This document shows positions 44,996 to 53,193 of a stretch of DNA of 64,000 bases, piece after piece. How positions within the stretch are numbered: position 1 is the stretch's first letter; each line of letters opens with the position of its first letter. The position numbers and the translations under genes were made by a program. This DNA comes from Lentibacillus siamensis (GTDB taxonomy: Bacteria > Bacillota > Bacilli > Bacillales > Amphibacillaceae), in assembly GCF_039522605.1 (NCBI RefSeq), contig NZ_BAAADS010000025.1, positions 248,001 through 312,000 of the forward strand, given 5' to 3'. Below the pieces are notes generated by a model that was not told the origin of the DNA, made no database searches, and was given only the letters and a program-made list of their open reading frames with translations.

Positions 44996-45550
44996 CTATG
45001 TTCCCTTATAAATTGTAATGCCTGTTGTACCGCCATATTCCGCCTGTTTCGTCATCAGAAAGGAGCCTTTTTCCTCGGGCAGTGTTTCTGACGTTCCGTG
45101 TTCACAATAAATGATGCCGTTTTTTTTCAAAAGCTGCAAATCACTGATTTGTTCAAGTAACTTTTCATAGCTAACTTTTCCATAAGGCGGATCAAGAAAA
45201 ATTAAATTAAACTGCAAATGTCTTTTTGATGCGGCTTGCAGCGCCCGAAAAGCTTCGGCACGGAATACTTCTGTTTGTTCTTCCAATTTTAATAATTTTA
45301 CATTTTCATGGATTGTATGTATTGCTTTCGGGTGTTTATCAACAAACACGCCAGCAGTCATACCTCTGCTAAGCGCTTCCAATCCCAGGGAACCGCTCCC
45401 CGCAAAAAGATCCAGACAAATCCCTTTATCGAAAAAAGGTCCTAATATCTGAAAAACAGCCTCTTTTACCTTATCTGTCGTCGGTCTGGTTGACTTCCCT
45501 GGTACCGGTTGAAGTTGTCTGCCTTTATATTCTCCCGCAATTATTCGCAT
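44996..45550 (-). CDS. rsmD: 16S rRNA m2G966 methyltransferase RsmD (YlbH)
   Basis: AdoMet-dependent methyltransferase for G966 of 16S rRNA. AdoMet motif CLDLFAGSGSLGLEALSRG (about 44-62), catalytic FLDPPYGK near 120, N-terminal RIIAGEYKGRQL. 184 residues. Pairs with coaD downstream, as in most Firmicutes. Confidence 0.95.
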   Translation of the reverse strand: MRIIAGEYKGRQLQPVPGKSTRPTTDKVKEAVFQILGPFFDKGICLDLFAGSGSLGLEALSRGMTAGVFVDKHPKAIHTIHENVKLLKLEEQTEVFRAEAFRALQAASKRHLQFNLIFLDPPYGKVSYEKLLEQISDLQLLKKNGIIYCEHGTSETLPEEKGSFLMTKQAEYGGTTGITIYKGT

Positions 45551-45674
45551 ATTCCCACCTCAATTGACATGCCCCGACATTAATCCTACCAAAAAATCAT
45601 GATTATGTGTATATATTTATTTTCCATGTCCATAATAACATATGAAGCAGCTAATTGATTGGTTGTTTCATACA

Positions 45675-45793
45675 CGGAGAAGACTTACACTTCCCCATAA
45701 GTTCTTCCTCCGGTTTCTCCTCTCCCTTTGCCTTTTTGTTTTCTGAACAAGAAAACAAAGGGACCTGCAGAACAATTGTCTGCAGGTTTTTTT
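45675..45793 (+). ncRNA. Candidate orphan structured RNA ending at a terminator
   Basis: Three hairpins lie in a row on the plus strand: 45675-45712 (CGGAG/CTCCG with inner CTTA/TAAG), 45724-45762 (CCCTTTG/CAAAGGG with inner TTTTCT/AGAAAA) and 45764-45786 (CCTGCAG/CTGCAGG), the last followed by T7. Neighbouring genes are all minus, so this terminator serves no known gene. A weak TTGACA-17-TACCAA lies at 45564-45592. No protein or known RNA family recognised. Confidence 0.4.
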
Positions 45794-45839
45794 ATTGTCT
45801 AGGAAATTATAAAATTTTGTAGATGTGGATAATGCACTT

Positions 45840-46066
45840 GCTCCTAATCAGCCACGTCCAGCTCCAGCGCCCAGCGACTAGCAAACTTCACACTTCCTCA
45901 CTACGATAAAGAAGACTTGCCGATGGTGAAACCAGAGGCTTAGTCGCACTTATACCCTTGTGGTGAAAGTCAACATCGGTTCGCTTTCAGCTCACCGTGT
46001 TTCCTTTATCTCATTGCGGAGTGCTCCAGTTTGTACGTCGCTAAACGGGCGCTTCCACTTTTGTTC
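45840..46066 (-). repeat. Large structured repeat, copy A (short form)
   Basis: Reverse-oriented relative of 47971-48310 and 52864-53193. Closing arms AGCGCCC/GGGCGCT, AGCGAC/GTCGCT and AAACT/AGTTT pair between the ends; GATAAAG/CTTTATC and CCGATG/CATCGG pair inside. The two hairpin modules present in the other copies are replaced by about 8 and 12 bases. Ends with a perfect DnaA-box-like TGTGGATAA at 45824-45832 in the flank. No gene. Confidence 0.8.
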
Positions 46067-46275
46067 TTTTTGTCGAAATTCCGATACAACACCATTACAA
46101 ACACTTTTTATCCTAAGCATATATATCTAACAACAATTTAATACAGATTGTTGTTTTTGACAATTTACACGAAATCGATAAACTGCGACACAAGTACTTT
46201 GTTGAATTCACCATTTGGTTGCTTTTCTGCACTGGAACTTGTACCTTTATCAACCGCCGTACTAAGATTGTATAT

Positions 46276-46364
46276 GAGACTCCTGAGGGAAGAAAAAGCT
46301 GGGCAGGGACCCCGAAGATGAGGCATGGGCTGAGAAGGGCGTGGCACTTGAAGACACTGCGAAA
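46276..46364. repeat. Diverged GC-rich intergenic repeat, copy 2
   Basis: Shares an ordered series of short blocks with 37501-37580 (CCTGAGGG, AAGAAAAAGC, GGGCAGGGACCCC, GCTGAGAAGGGC, GGCACTTG). The 46066-46442 stretch holds this copy and the ylbG terminator; open frames there are not protein-like. Confidence 0.6.
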
Positions 46365-46407
46365 GTTTTTGAGCAAAGGACGATGTATTCCCTTTTGATA
46401 GCATACA

Positions 46408-46444
46408 GAAAAACCTTTGCGGTGGTCTGAACCCCGCAAAGGTT
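46408..46444 (-). terminator. Intrinsic terminator after ylbG
   Basis: AACCTTTGCGG / CCGCAAAGGTT hairpin starting at the ylbG stop, followed on the minus strand by TTTTTC. Confidence 0.8.
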
Positions 46445-46718
46445 AAATTCCCATTTTATAGTCATACTGCTTGGCCTTATCCGGAATCGCATTTTCATAA
46501 TCAGTCCGGATAAATGGTTTTTTTGACTGATCTACTTTAGAAACGAAGGAATGCCTCAATAATTTGTTCTCCACATCCTCTAATCGTTCCTGATCAACAT
46601 AGATAACAGCATACTTTAATTTTTTGGATGCATAAATTAAATGGCCGTACCGTTTAATATGTTTTAAATTTTTCATGTGCTGAAACCAGACTATCAGCCC
46701 TTGACGGTTGGTTCTCAT
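46443..46718 (-). CDS. ylbG: DUF2129-family protein YlbG
   Basis: 91-residue cytoplasmic protein with the family motif RQGLIVWFQHMKNLKHIKRYG (about 4-24, described by position) and a C-terminal FVSKVDQSKKPFIRTDYE. Function unknown. I chose ATG 46718 with GGGG 7 bases upstream; reading from 46742 adds eight residues. Follows ylbF, as in B. subtilis. Confidence 0.9.
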   Translation of the reverse strand: MRTNRQGLIVWFQHMKNLKHIKRYGHLIYASKKLKYAVIYVDQERLEDVENKLLRHSFVSKVDQSKKPFIRTDYENAIPDKAKQYDYKMGI

Positions 46719-46789
46719 GCAATAACCCCGCTCACCATTCATTTTATATCAGTTTATCAAAAAGAAAGAACGTCAGCAATGGGTTCCTT

Positions 46790-47224
46790 TTACGATGCTT
46801 TGCAACCACATTTACCGCCGCTGCCGCATCCGCCGTGTGCTAATGCTGCACCGTCTTTTGGTGCCTTTATATCGTCACTGACACTTAACGCAACATAACT
46901 GCTAATCTCGTCAAGAAGCTTCTGCAAATTGCGTTCGGCGATTTTAAATGCAGCGACTTTATCGTTCATATCCATTTCGCGTTTCGCTGTCCGCACCTTT
47001 TTCATAATCACGTTATAATCCGGATGGTATCTGCCAAACCGCTGTACATCCTCATAATGTGACTTTATATCATTAAAAGCAGCGATAAGCCGTTGTGCTT
47101 CCTGATCTTCCTGTAAAGCAATCCGGGAGTCATTGAAAGCTTTCACAACTTCCGAATCCAATACCTTCTGTCCAAGCAACTCAGAGCGATCAAGAATTTC
47201 CACGTACTCCATCGTACCTATCAT
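46790..47224 (-). CDS. ricF: RicF/YlbF-family regulator of RNA processing and development
   Basis: Member of the YlbF/YmcA family. With YaaT and YmcA, YlbF forms the Ric complex, which helps RNase Y act on some mRNAs and promotes competence, sporulation and biofilm. 144 residues, mostly helical; the C-terminus is cysteine-rich (GGCGSGGKCGCKAS), consistent with the Fe-S cluster of the complex. ATG 47224 has GGAGG 8 bases upstream. Confidence 0.9.
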   Translation of the reverse strand: MIGTMEYVEILDRSELLGQKVLDSEVVKAFNDSRIALQEDQEAQRLIAAFNDIKSHYEDVQRFGRYHPDYNVIMKKVRTAKREMDMNDKVAAFKIAERNLQKLLDEISSYVALSVSDDIKAPKDGAALAHGGCGSGGKCGCKAS

Positions 47225-47282
47225 TTCATCCACCTCCACTTTAATCATATCACGTAAGGAAAAAGATTAAAATGGAAACTTC

Positions 47283-47516
47283 CTAGTCTTTTATGTTCGC
47301 AGCCAGTTGGGCGAACATATGAAGCATCTGCACATGATTTCCGAATTTCTCTATCTGTTGTGGCAAGGTTTTTCCATAATATACTTTGGATTCCCGTTCA
47401 ATTTCCGAAATCAACTGTGGATTTCTGGTAAGATAGCGGTACCAAATCGGGTTTTGTCTAATAAAATTTATATATGACGGATTTCTTTTCAGGATGTGAT
47501 ATGTTTCTGTTTGCAT
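47283..47516 (-). CDS. ylbE: YlbE-like protein
   Basis: 77-residue protein: family pattern LKRNPSYINFIRQNPIWYRYLTRNP (residues about 9-33, key repeated R-N-P) and YYGKTLPQQIEKFG. Function unknown. I chose ATG 47516 with AGGTGAT upstream. It lies 11 bp after ylbD, between the coat-protein and Ric genes, as in B. subtilis. Confidence 0.85.
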   Translation of the reverse strand: MQTETYHILKRNPSYINFIRQNPIWYRYLTRNPQLISEIERESKVYYGKTLPQQIEKFGNHVQMLHMFAQLAANIKD

Positions 47517-47527
47517 AAGACCATCAC

Positions 47528-47911
47528 CTAATCTCTCTTCCAATTAAACGGATTATTGGAATTTCCAAATGTGTTCGGCTTTTGGTTCCGTTGAAATTGA
47601 CCAAGCATTTCCTGTAATACAGATATACTGTGATTTAGTTGCTGTACCTGCTTTTGAACTTTTTCTGCATCGATATTTTCAGTCATTTCCAGTACTTTAC
47701 TGAAAACCTCTGTCTTTTTTCCGTCAGACCTGGTATTTTGTTTATAATCATCCCAAAATGGGTCATCTTCTTCCAGCAACGCCCATTTTTCATAATATTC
47801 CTGCCATCCCCGGCCACTTCTTCTGACCTCTTCAATCAGTTTCGGATGTGCATTTATAAATTGCTTGAATTCTCTTAACGTCGGGTGTAGTTCCTCGTCA
47901 TGCATACTCAC
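47528..47911 (-). CDS. ylbD: Spore coat protein YlbD
   Basis: 127 residues; motif HPTLREFKQFINAHPKLIEEVR (residues about 8-29) and WQEYYEKWALLEEDDPFWD. A predicted coiled coil (DAEKVQKQVQQLNHSISVLQ) leads to an N/Q-rich tail. The family is called YlbD coat protein; coat location is inferred from family knowledge. Confidence 0.87.
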   Translation of the reverse strand: MSMHDEELHPTLREFKQFINAHPKLIEEVRRSGRGWQEYYEKWALLEEDDPFWDDYKQNTRSDGKKTEVFSKVLEMTENIDAEKVQKQVQQLNHSISVLQEMLGQFQRNQKPNTFGNSNNPFNWKRD

Positions 47912-47970
47912 TCACCTCAATTTTGATATCTCTTTTTATACTATGACAATAGGCAAATTACCGTGAGAAA

Positions 47971-48310
47971 AACAAAAGCGGAAGCGCCCGTTTAGCGACG
48001 TACAAACTGCGCCCTGCCATGCAGGGTGGGTCGGCGTTGCCGCGCAAAGCGGCGGTTTTAGCCGATCTTCTTTCAACCGCAATGAGATAAAGGAAACACG
48101 CCCCTTCATAGGGGTGTGCCGACGTTGGCGCGGGAGGCCGGTTTTAGTCGGCCTTCCTTAAAGTACGAACCGATGTTGACTTTCACCACAAGGGTATAAG
48201 TGCGACTAAGCCTCTGGTTTCACCATCGGCAAGTCTTCTTTATCGTAGTGAGGAAGTGTGAAGTTTGCTAGTCGCTGGGCGCTGGAGCTGGACATGGCCG
48301 ATTAGGAGCA
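47971..48310 (+). repeat. Large structured repeat, copy B (long form)
   Basis: About 340 bp with the closing arms described for 45840-46066 (5' arm 47983-48007, 3' arm about 48261-48283). Two extra modules at 48010-48077 and 48101-48165 resemble each other: each has GCCC-RGGG, a CGGCGTTG-like core, GGTTTTAG and CCGATCTTC or CGGCCTTCC. Orientation is opposite to the flanking minus-strand genes. No gene in the 463-bp ylbD-ylbC gap. Confidence 0.85.
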
Positions 48311-48374
48311 AATGAATTATCCAATTGTACAAGATATTTTAAGAAAAAGAGCATGATATCCGTTTCTCATCACT

Positions 48375-49442
48375 TTAGGATTGCGGTATTTTTAAAAAGT
48401 TTTGCGTGTAATAATAGTGATATACACCAACACCGAGGTGTGAATAGTCGGTATTCAGCAATGCCTGTCTGTGTCCCTCACTATTTAACCAACCATTCAT
48501 TGCCGAAGGGGAATCGGAATATTTGGCGGCAATATTCTCACCCGCAGCCTGGTAATATACTTCGTTAGCAGCAAGTCGTTCTTTTAACCCTGCCCCATCC
48601 TCACTATAGTGTGAAAAATAATTGTTAACTGCCATATCCTTGCTATGCTTGAACGCAACTTGACTGATTGGCTTGTTCCACTTTACCGGAGCCTTTCCGT
48701 GTGTATTTCGCATAACATTCGTGATAGTAAATATCTGCTTTTCCCTTCCCTTTTCAATTCTTTTCCATTCTTTCTTGGAAGGGTTCGGTTTTTCAGGTAA
48801 ATCACCACGGTATTCCATTGCATATGGACGATGCTTCAACAAAACATCACCAGTCACAATCCTTACAGCAGAAAGCTTATTTGTAAAAGTATCAATGTAG
48901 CATTGCATAAAAATATGATCTGTCAACTTTACCAGAGGACGCGATTTCAGTTCCTGATCATCCAGTTGAAATGTGTATGACGAATAGCTTTTGCTAAATG
49001 TTACTTCGTTCAACAGGTCCAGATTATCTTTCAGGGATTCATAGCCCTGACCAATTTGGATCGGTTCAAGCGATAGATTATCACCGATTGCATAAATCGT
49101 TACAATTTTATTATCCTTGACACCAAATTGAAGATATTGATTTCCTCTCTTTTGATAGACCCACCAGACATACCCGTAAGCACTAAGATCTTTCCGTACA
49201 GGTTTCCCGAATGCATCCGTCAATGCATCCGTATTCTTACCAATCCATTGATAAACTTCCCCTTCAAGCGGAACCGAATGACGTTCCATGATCTTCTTCG
49301 TTTCTATCATGTTTTTCTTTTGTTTAATCTTATTTACAGTATTATCAGGTGCCACTTCTGGAGGCGAATTACTCTTGTCCAGTAAATAGAAGCTCCCCAT
49401 TAGTATAATCAGCAGACCCGCCAGCCCAAGAAAATATCGCAT
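48375..49442 (-). CDS. ylbC: CAP-domain (SCP-like) protein YlbC
   Basis: 355-residue secreted or membrane-anchored protein: N-terminal hydrophobic segment (about 3-20, MRYFLGLAGLLIILMG), CAP-associated domain (about 55-210) and C-terminal CAP/SCP domain (about 235-355) with HSKDMAVNNYFSHYSEDG and GENIAAKYSDS. Function unknown; related YkwD-type proteins are envelope linked. ATG 49442 has GAGGGG upstream. Confidence 0.92.
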   Translation of the reverse strand: MRYFLGLAGLLIILMGSFYLLDKSNSPPEVAPDNTVNKIKQKKNMIETKKIMERHSVPLEGEVYQWIGKNTDALTDAFGKPVRKDLSAYGYVWWVYQKRGNQYLQFGVKDNKIVTIYAIGDNLSLEPIQIGQGYESLKDNLDLLNEVTFSKSYSSYTFQLDDQELKSRPLVKLTDHIFMQCYIDTFTNKLSAVRIVTGDVLLKHRPYAMEYRGDLPEKPNPSKKEWKRIEKGREKQIFTITNVMRNTHGKAPVKWNKPISQVAFKHSKDMAVNNYFSHYSEDGAGLKERLAANEVYYQAAGENIAAKYSDSPSAMNGWLNSEGHRQALLNTDYSHLGVGVYHYYYTQNFLKIPQS

Positions 49443-49575
49443 AAAACGTATCCCCTCTTTTGAATAGTTCATACTTCACTATATGTTATAAAGTAGAAGT
49501 CATTCTTGTTTCTCTATTGTTTTTCATTTTACAACAACCTATAATCCATAACCCTTCCCATTCCAACCATATTTA

Positions 49576-49604
49576 TTGCAAGTAATACGTTTTTTTACTA
49601 TTAT
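49576..49604 (+). promoter_or_regulatory. Sigma-A promoter of the YugN-like gene
   Basis: TTGCAA (49576-49581), 17-bp spacer, TATTAT (49599-49604), 34 bases upstream of the ATG. Confidence 0.7.
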
Positions 49605-49637
49605 GGTAATGTGAGTATAAATATGTGAGGTGTAAAA

Positions 49638-50003
49638 ATGAAACTGGAAAATACAGGTATTGAAGATGCTATCGTTGATATCAAACCTCTGGATCGGCTA
49701 ATGGGAAAACACGCTTTCATTCGTGCAGGCCAATGGGACTATGAACGTGTAACATATGATTATAAAATTGGTTCCAAAGAAAAAAACATTACATATTACA
49801 TCCGAATCCAAGGTTATGCTGTCGAAGGTGATGTAGACCGTGGAAATGCAGTAATCAAACTGATGACACCCTTACTGGGAAAACATTACTATCCGCATGG
49901 GGTCGAGTATGGGGAAGATGAAAATTTTCCCGAAAACCTGATAAATCGTGCTGCTGATTTAGTCACCAAAGTAACAGAAGAAGTTGAAATTTATAACAAA
50001 TAA
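49638..50003 (+). CDS. ylbA: YugN-like family protein (YlbA position)
   Basis: 121 residues of the YugN-like family; pattern QWDYERVTYDYKI and YYIRIQGYAVEGDVDRGNAVIKL, ending in a helical acidic tail. Function unknown. Located where B. subtilis has ylbA, but divergent from ylbC; ylbB (CBS-domain gene) is absent. ATG with GTGAGGTG upstream. Confidence 0.85.
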   Translation: MKLENTGIEDAIVDIKPLDRLMGKHAFIRAGQWDYERVTYDYKIGSKEKNITYYIRIQGYAVEGDVDRGNAVIKLMTPLLGKHYYPHGVEYGEDENFPENLINRAADLVTKVTEEVEIYNK

Positions 50004-50029
50004 GCCGGCAACATCTATAATAAACAGAA

Positions 50030-50072
50030 GCCAACTGCCCTGCAAACTCACTAAGGCGGTTGGTTTTTTTAG
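50030..50072 (+). terminator. Intrinsic terminator after the YugN-like gene
   Basis: GCCAACTGCC / GGCGGTTGG stem with a T7 run on the plus strand. Confidence 0.8.
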
Positions 50073-50180
50073 CAAATTAATTATTTGGAAGATTAAATCT
50101 GTTCAAATGAATCGATTAGTGCTATATTTTTTGTATACATACAGTTACAGCTTATTTCAGAAAGGAGAAATTTCCTTACT

Positions 50181-51239
50181 TTGTTCCGATCTATTACAAA
50201 ACGCCAATGGTCACTGATTCTATTTACTATCCTATTTATTTTGTTTTGTTTATTTATTTTACCAATTTCAATACCTTTACTCGTTGCCCTGGTCACAGCT
50301 CTGATACTTAATCCATTTATCCGGATGCTTCAACACAAACTGAAAGTGAGTAGAAAAACATCCGTTATTGTAGTATTTCTGCTATTTATTATTTTAGTCA
50401 GCCTTTCCGGTACCTTCGTTGTTACAAAAGCAGTAACCCAGGTTGTCAATTTCGTTGAGGAAGTACCCTCCTATTTCCAGGAAGTCAATGAGGCTTATGC
50501 TGACTGGGAAGAAGATTTACAGCAATACACTCAAAATATGCCCGATGAATTTACAAAACAGATTTCCAGCAGCATTGAATCGAACCTTGATGCATTAAGT
50601 AATACAGCTAAAGAGAAAATTACGATTGATAATATCGCACAGATTTTTTCCATGATACCACAATATCTAATCAGTTTTCTCGTTTATCTAATAGCTTTAT
50701 TCCTGTTTATGCTTGAATTGCCAACTGTAAAGGCGAAAATGTACAGCTTGTTCACAACGGAAACTGCTGAAAAAGTATCCTTCATGAATAAAAGACTTTC
50801 CAGTGTTATTCTTGGGTTTCTCAAAGCGCAGTTCCTTGTCAGCATTATCATTTTTGTTGTGACGCTGATTGGTTTGTTCTTTATTACGCCAAAAGTTGCG
50901 ATCATCATGTCTTTAATTATATGGCTGGTCGACTTTATTCCACTAATCGGGTCAATAATCATTCTTGGTCCATGGGCATTATTCCTGCTGCTCGCTGGTG
51001 AAACCAGTACTGGCATTCAACTTGCAATCCTTGCAATTATTCTACTGGCGATAAGGCGGACGGTGGAACCTAAAGTAATGGGGCAGCATATCGGGCTTTC
51101 TCCACTGGCAACCCTGATTGCAATGTTTTTAGGTGTGAAGCTGATGGGTATTGCCGGTTTTATTCTGGGACCGCTTTTTCTGATTGCATTTAATTCTGCA
51201 AAAGAAGCTGGTATTATCAGATGGAAATTTAAAATATAG
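50181..51239 (+). CDS. AI-2E family permease (YtvI/YdbI-like)
   Basis: 352-residue membrane protein with about seven to eight hydrophobic segments. The AI-2E family core is ITLIGLFFI-type helices and the motif WLVDFIPLIGSIIILGPWAL (about 250-270), then RRTVEPKVMGQHIGLSPL. Family members export signals, sodium or sporulation factors; the substrate here is unknown. The start is TTG 50181 with a rather distant GGAG (13 bases); the first residues are therefore uncertain. Confidence 0.85.
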   Translation: MFRSITKRQWSLILFTILFILFCLFILPISIPLLVALVTALILNPFIRMLQHKLKVSRKTSVIVVFLLFIILVSLSGTFVVTKAVTQVVNFVEEVPSYFQEVNEAYADWEEDLQQYTQNMPDEFTKQISSSIESNLDALSNTAKEKITIDNIAQIFSMIPQYLISFLVYLIALFLFMLELPTVKAKMYSLFTTETAEKVSFMNKRLSSVILGFLKAQFLVSIIIFVVTLIGLFFITPKVAIIMSLIIWLVDFIPLIGSIIILGPWALFLLLAGETSTGIQLAILAIILLAIRRTVEPKVMGQHIGLSPLATLIAMFLGVKLMGIAGFILGPLFLIAFNSAKEAGIIRWKFKI

Positions 51240-51283
51240 CGTTTTTACTGGTGCTTTATATGATCCAGTTACAACACCACAGA

Positions 51284-51316
51284 AAAAAGTGTACAAGCTA
51301 ATGCCTGTACACTTTT
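51284..51316. terminator. Bidirectional terminator between AI-2E permease and DUF420 gene
   Basis: Perfect arms AAAAAGTGTACA / TGTACACTTTTT with A and T runs on either side, between convergent genes. Confidence 0.85.
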
Positions 51317-51342
51317 TATAACTTTATAAAGGATACAATGGA

Positions 51343-51798
51343 TCAGCCTCCAAGAATGGCTTTAAGCATACTGGTGGTCTGACCTCCCTCATAAATAATA
51401 TACAGTAACAAATACACCATAACCCCAGTTATTGCGCTAAAAAACCAAATTATACTTGTCACTGGACCAATCTTCCGGTGAATCCTGATTTTACGCTTCA
51501 ATGCAAGCGTAATCGTAACCACACCAAAGATTGCGCCAGTAGTGGCCAATATAATGTGGAATATCAAAAAAATGGTATAGTATATTTCAATACTTTCCGG
51601 ACCGCCAAAACTGGTATTTCCCACAAATGCTGTCCGTGATACATAAATAATAAAGAACAATAAAGCACTGATGGCTGCGGCAATCATTGTTTTTTTATGT
51701 GCTTTAGGTTTATTTTTTATAATCAGTCTCCACCCGATTGCCACCAGAATGGCGCTTGTTATGATAAAAAATGTACTGATTGTCGGTAGAAATGGCAT
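51343..51798 (-). CDS. DUF420-family oxidase assembly protein (CtaM/YozB-like)
   Basis: 151 residues with four to five hydrophobic segments and conserved histidines in PKAHKKTMI and IHRKIGPV. DUF420 members (CtaM in staphylococci) are needed to make active haem-copper oxidase. It follows ctaG, which supports that role here. In B. subtilis the homologue (yozB) is elsewhere. Confidence 0.85.
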   Translation of the reverse strand: MPFLPTISTFFIITSAILVAIGWRLIIKNKPKAHKKTMIAAAISALLFFIIYVSRTAFVGNTSFGGPESIEIYYTIFLIFHIILATTGAIFGVVTITLALKRKIRIHRKIGPVTSIIWFFSAITGVMVYLLLYIIYEGGQTTSMLKAILGG

Positions 51799-51864
51799 AG
51801 ATTGTACTGTCCCCTTCTTTCTGTTTATGGAAATTCCAGGCTGTATCTAATGTCAGATTGAAAA

Positions 51865-52770
51865 TTAGTACTTACTTGGACTTGTCGTTGGAATCGGATC
51901 AACCCGAAGACTCTCTCGATTAAACCATCCAAAAAATATTTTTCCCAGCATTATACCATACGTAATTTCCTGCATCAGTTTCATGATAATACCGCCTAAT
52001 TGCTGATCCTCCATTGTTGTCATTGGTGAGAACATTTCAGGTCCGGAAATACTGTACGTAATATTTTGCAATACGCCATTTGGCACGCAAAGCGACATAG
52101 CCTGAATCCACGCCCCATCTTGGGAATATGTTGCGTAAACTGGTACATCCGCAAAAATTATTAACACACAGGCAGGCGTAATCAGAACACCATTGGCGAA
52201 GATATAAAATATTTTAGCAAGCGGAGAAAGTTTATCAAATTCCTTCAAAGGTGACATAATTGGCCACCAGACAATAAACGCAGCAACTAGAATAACAAGT
52301 GAAATACTTGTATGGGCAATCTGCGATGATTTTGCAAAATCAAAAATCCCCGGCATGTGATACAACGAGAACAATGTATTAAACAGTAGCAAAGAAATCA
52401 ATGGCTTTGATAAAAAAGCAATGAATGGTTTAATTACCGGTCTGTATACAACCTTCTCCCATAGCCATTTTGGAATTCCTTTGATAATCAAAATCGGAAA
52501 AATTAGATAGTAAATGGCCATCTGAATCATATGTGCTGTCAGCATAATATGTGAAAGCAGGTCAATCGGCGAACCTTTCACAGCATACAATAAAACTAAA
52601 GCAGTATAAAAGAAAAATTGCTGCTTACGGGAAGGCCTATCTCCTCCGCCAAATTTATGCCGGTATGGTCCGGTAATAAGATAATATATAAGTGCAAGTC
52701 CCGCAACAAAAAGGAAATAATACGGACTCCAAAGTGCACGGAAGCCAAAGATCTGTATTTCTAACCACAT
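51865..52770 (-). CDS. ctaG: Cytochrome caa3 oxidase assembly factor CtaG
   Basis: Membrane protein of 301 residues with about seven hydrophobic segments and conserved histidines (YKHKFG-type loop, LYHMPGIFDFAKSSQIAHTS near 140-160), the CtaG caa3 family. It is required for CtaD/CtaC assembly, probably copper insertion. I chose ATG 52770 with GGAG 9 bases upstream rather than the ATG at 52785. Copy C repeat separates it from ctaF. Confidence 0.92.
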   Translation of the reverse strand: MWLEIQIFGFRALWSPYYFLFVAGLALIYYLITGPYRHKFGGGDRPSRKQQFFFYTALVLLYAVKGSPIDLLSHIMLTAHMIQMAIYYLIFPILIIKGIPKWLWEKVVYRPVIKPFIAFLSKPLISLLLFNTLFSLYHMPGIFDFAKSSQIAHTSISLVILVAAFIVWWPIMSPLKEFDKLSPLAKIFYIFANGVLITPACVLIIFADVPVYATYSQDGAWIQAMSLCVPNGVLQNITYSISGPEMFSPMTTMEDQQLGGIIMKLMQEITYGIMLGKIFFGWFNRESLRVDPIPTTSPSKY

Positions 52771-52863
52771 AAATAACCACTCCATAAATGGATTCTGTTC
52801 TTATTATAACGCATATAAGGGGATTCACGCATTTCTAATGTGACAAATTAAGAACAAAAAGCA

Positions 52864-53193
52864 AGAACAAAGGCGTAAGCGCCCGTTTAGCAACGTACAA
52901 ACTGCGCCCTGCCATGCAGGGTGGGTCGGCGTTGCCGCGCAAAGCGGCGAAGTTAGCCGATCTTCTTTAATCCGCAATGAGATAAAGGAAACACGCCCCT
53001 TCATAGGGGTGTGCCGACGTTGGCCGCAAAGGCCGGTTTTAGTCGGCCTTCCTTAAAGTACGAACCGATGTTGACTTTCACCACAAGGGTATAAGTGCGA
53101 CTAAGCCTCTGGTTTCACCATCGGCAAGTCTTCTTTATCGTAGTGAGGAAGTGTGAAGTTTGCTAGTTGCTGGGCGCTGGAGCCGGACGTGGC
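52864..53193 (+). repeat. Large structured repeat, copy C (long form)
   Basis: Nearly base-for-base like 47971-48310 apart from small changes (AGCAACG for AGCGACG in the 5' arm, GTTGCT for GTCGCT in the 3' arm, so the pairing AGCAAC/GTTGCT is kept). Flank carries a perfect DnaA-box-like TTATCCACA at 53212-53220. It fills the 523-bp gap between ctaF and ctaG. Confidence 0.87.

Noticed and set aside
46113..46498. Three overlapping open frames downstream of ylbG
   Set aside because: They lie in repeat copies and the ylbG terminator, lack ribosome sites and have no protein-like composition.
45840..53193. Insertion sequence with transposase
   Set aside because: None of the three copies contains an open frame long enough for a transposase, and no clear target-site duplications are seen; treated as a non-coding repeat.
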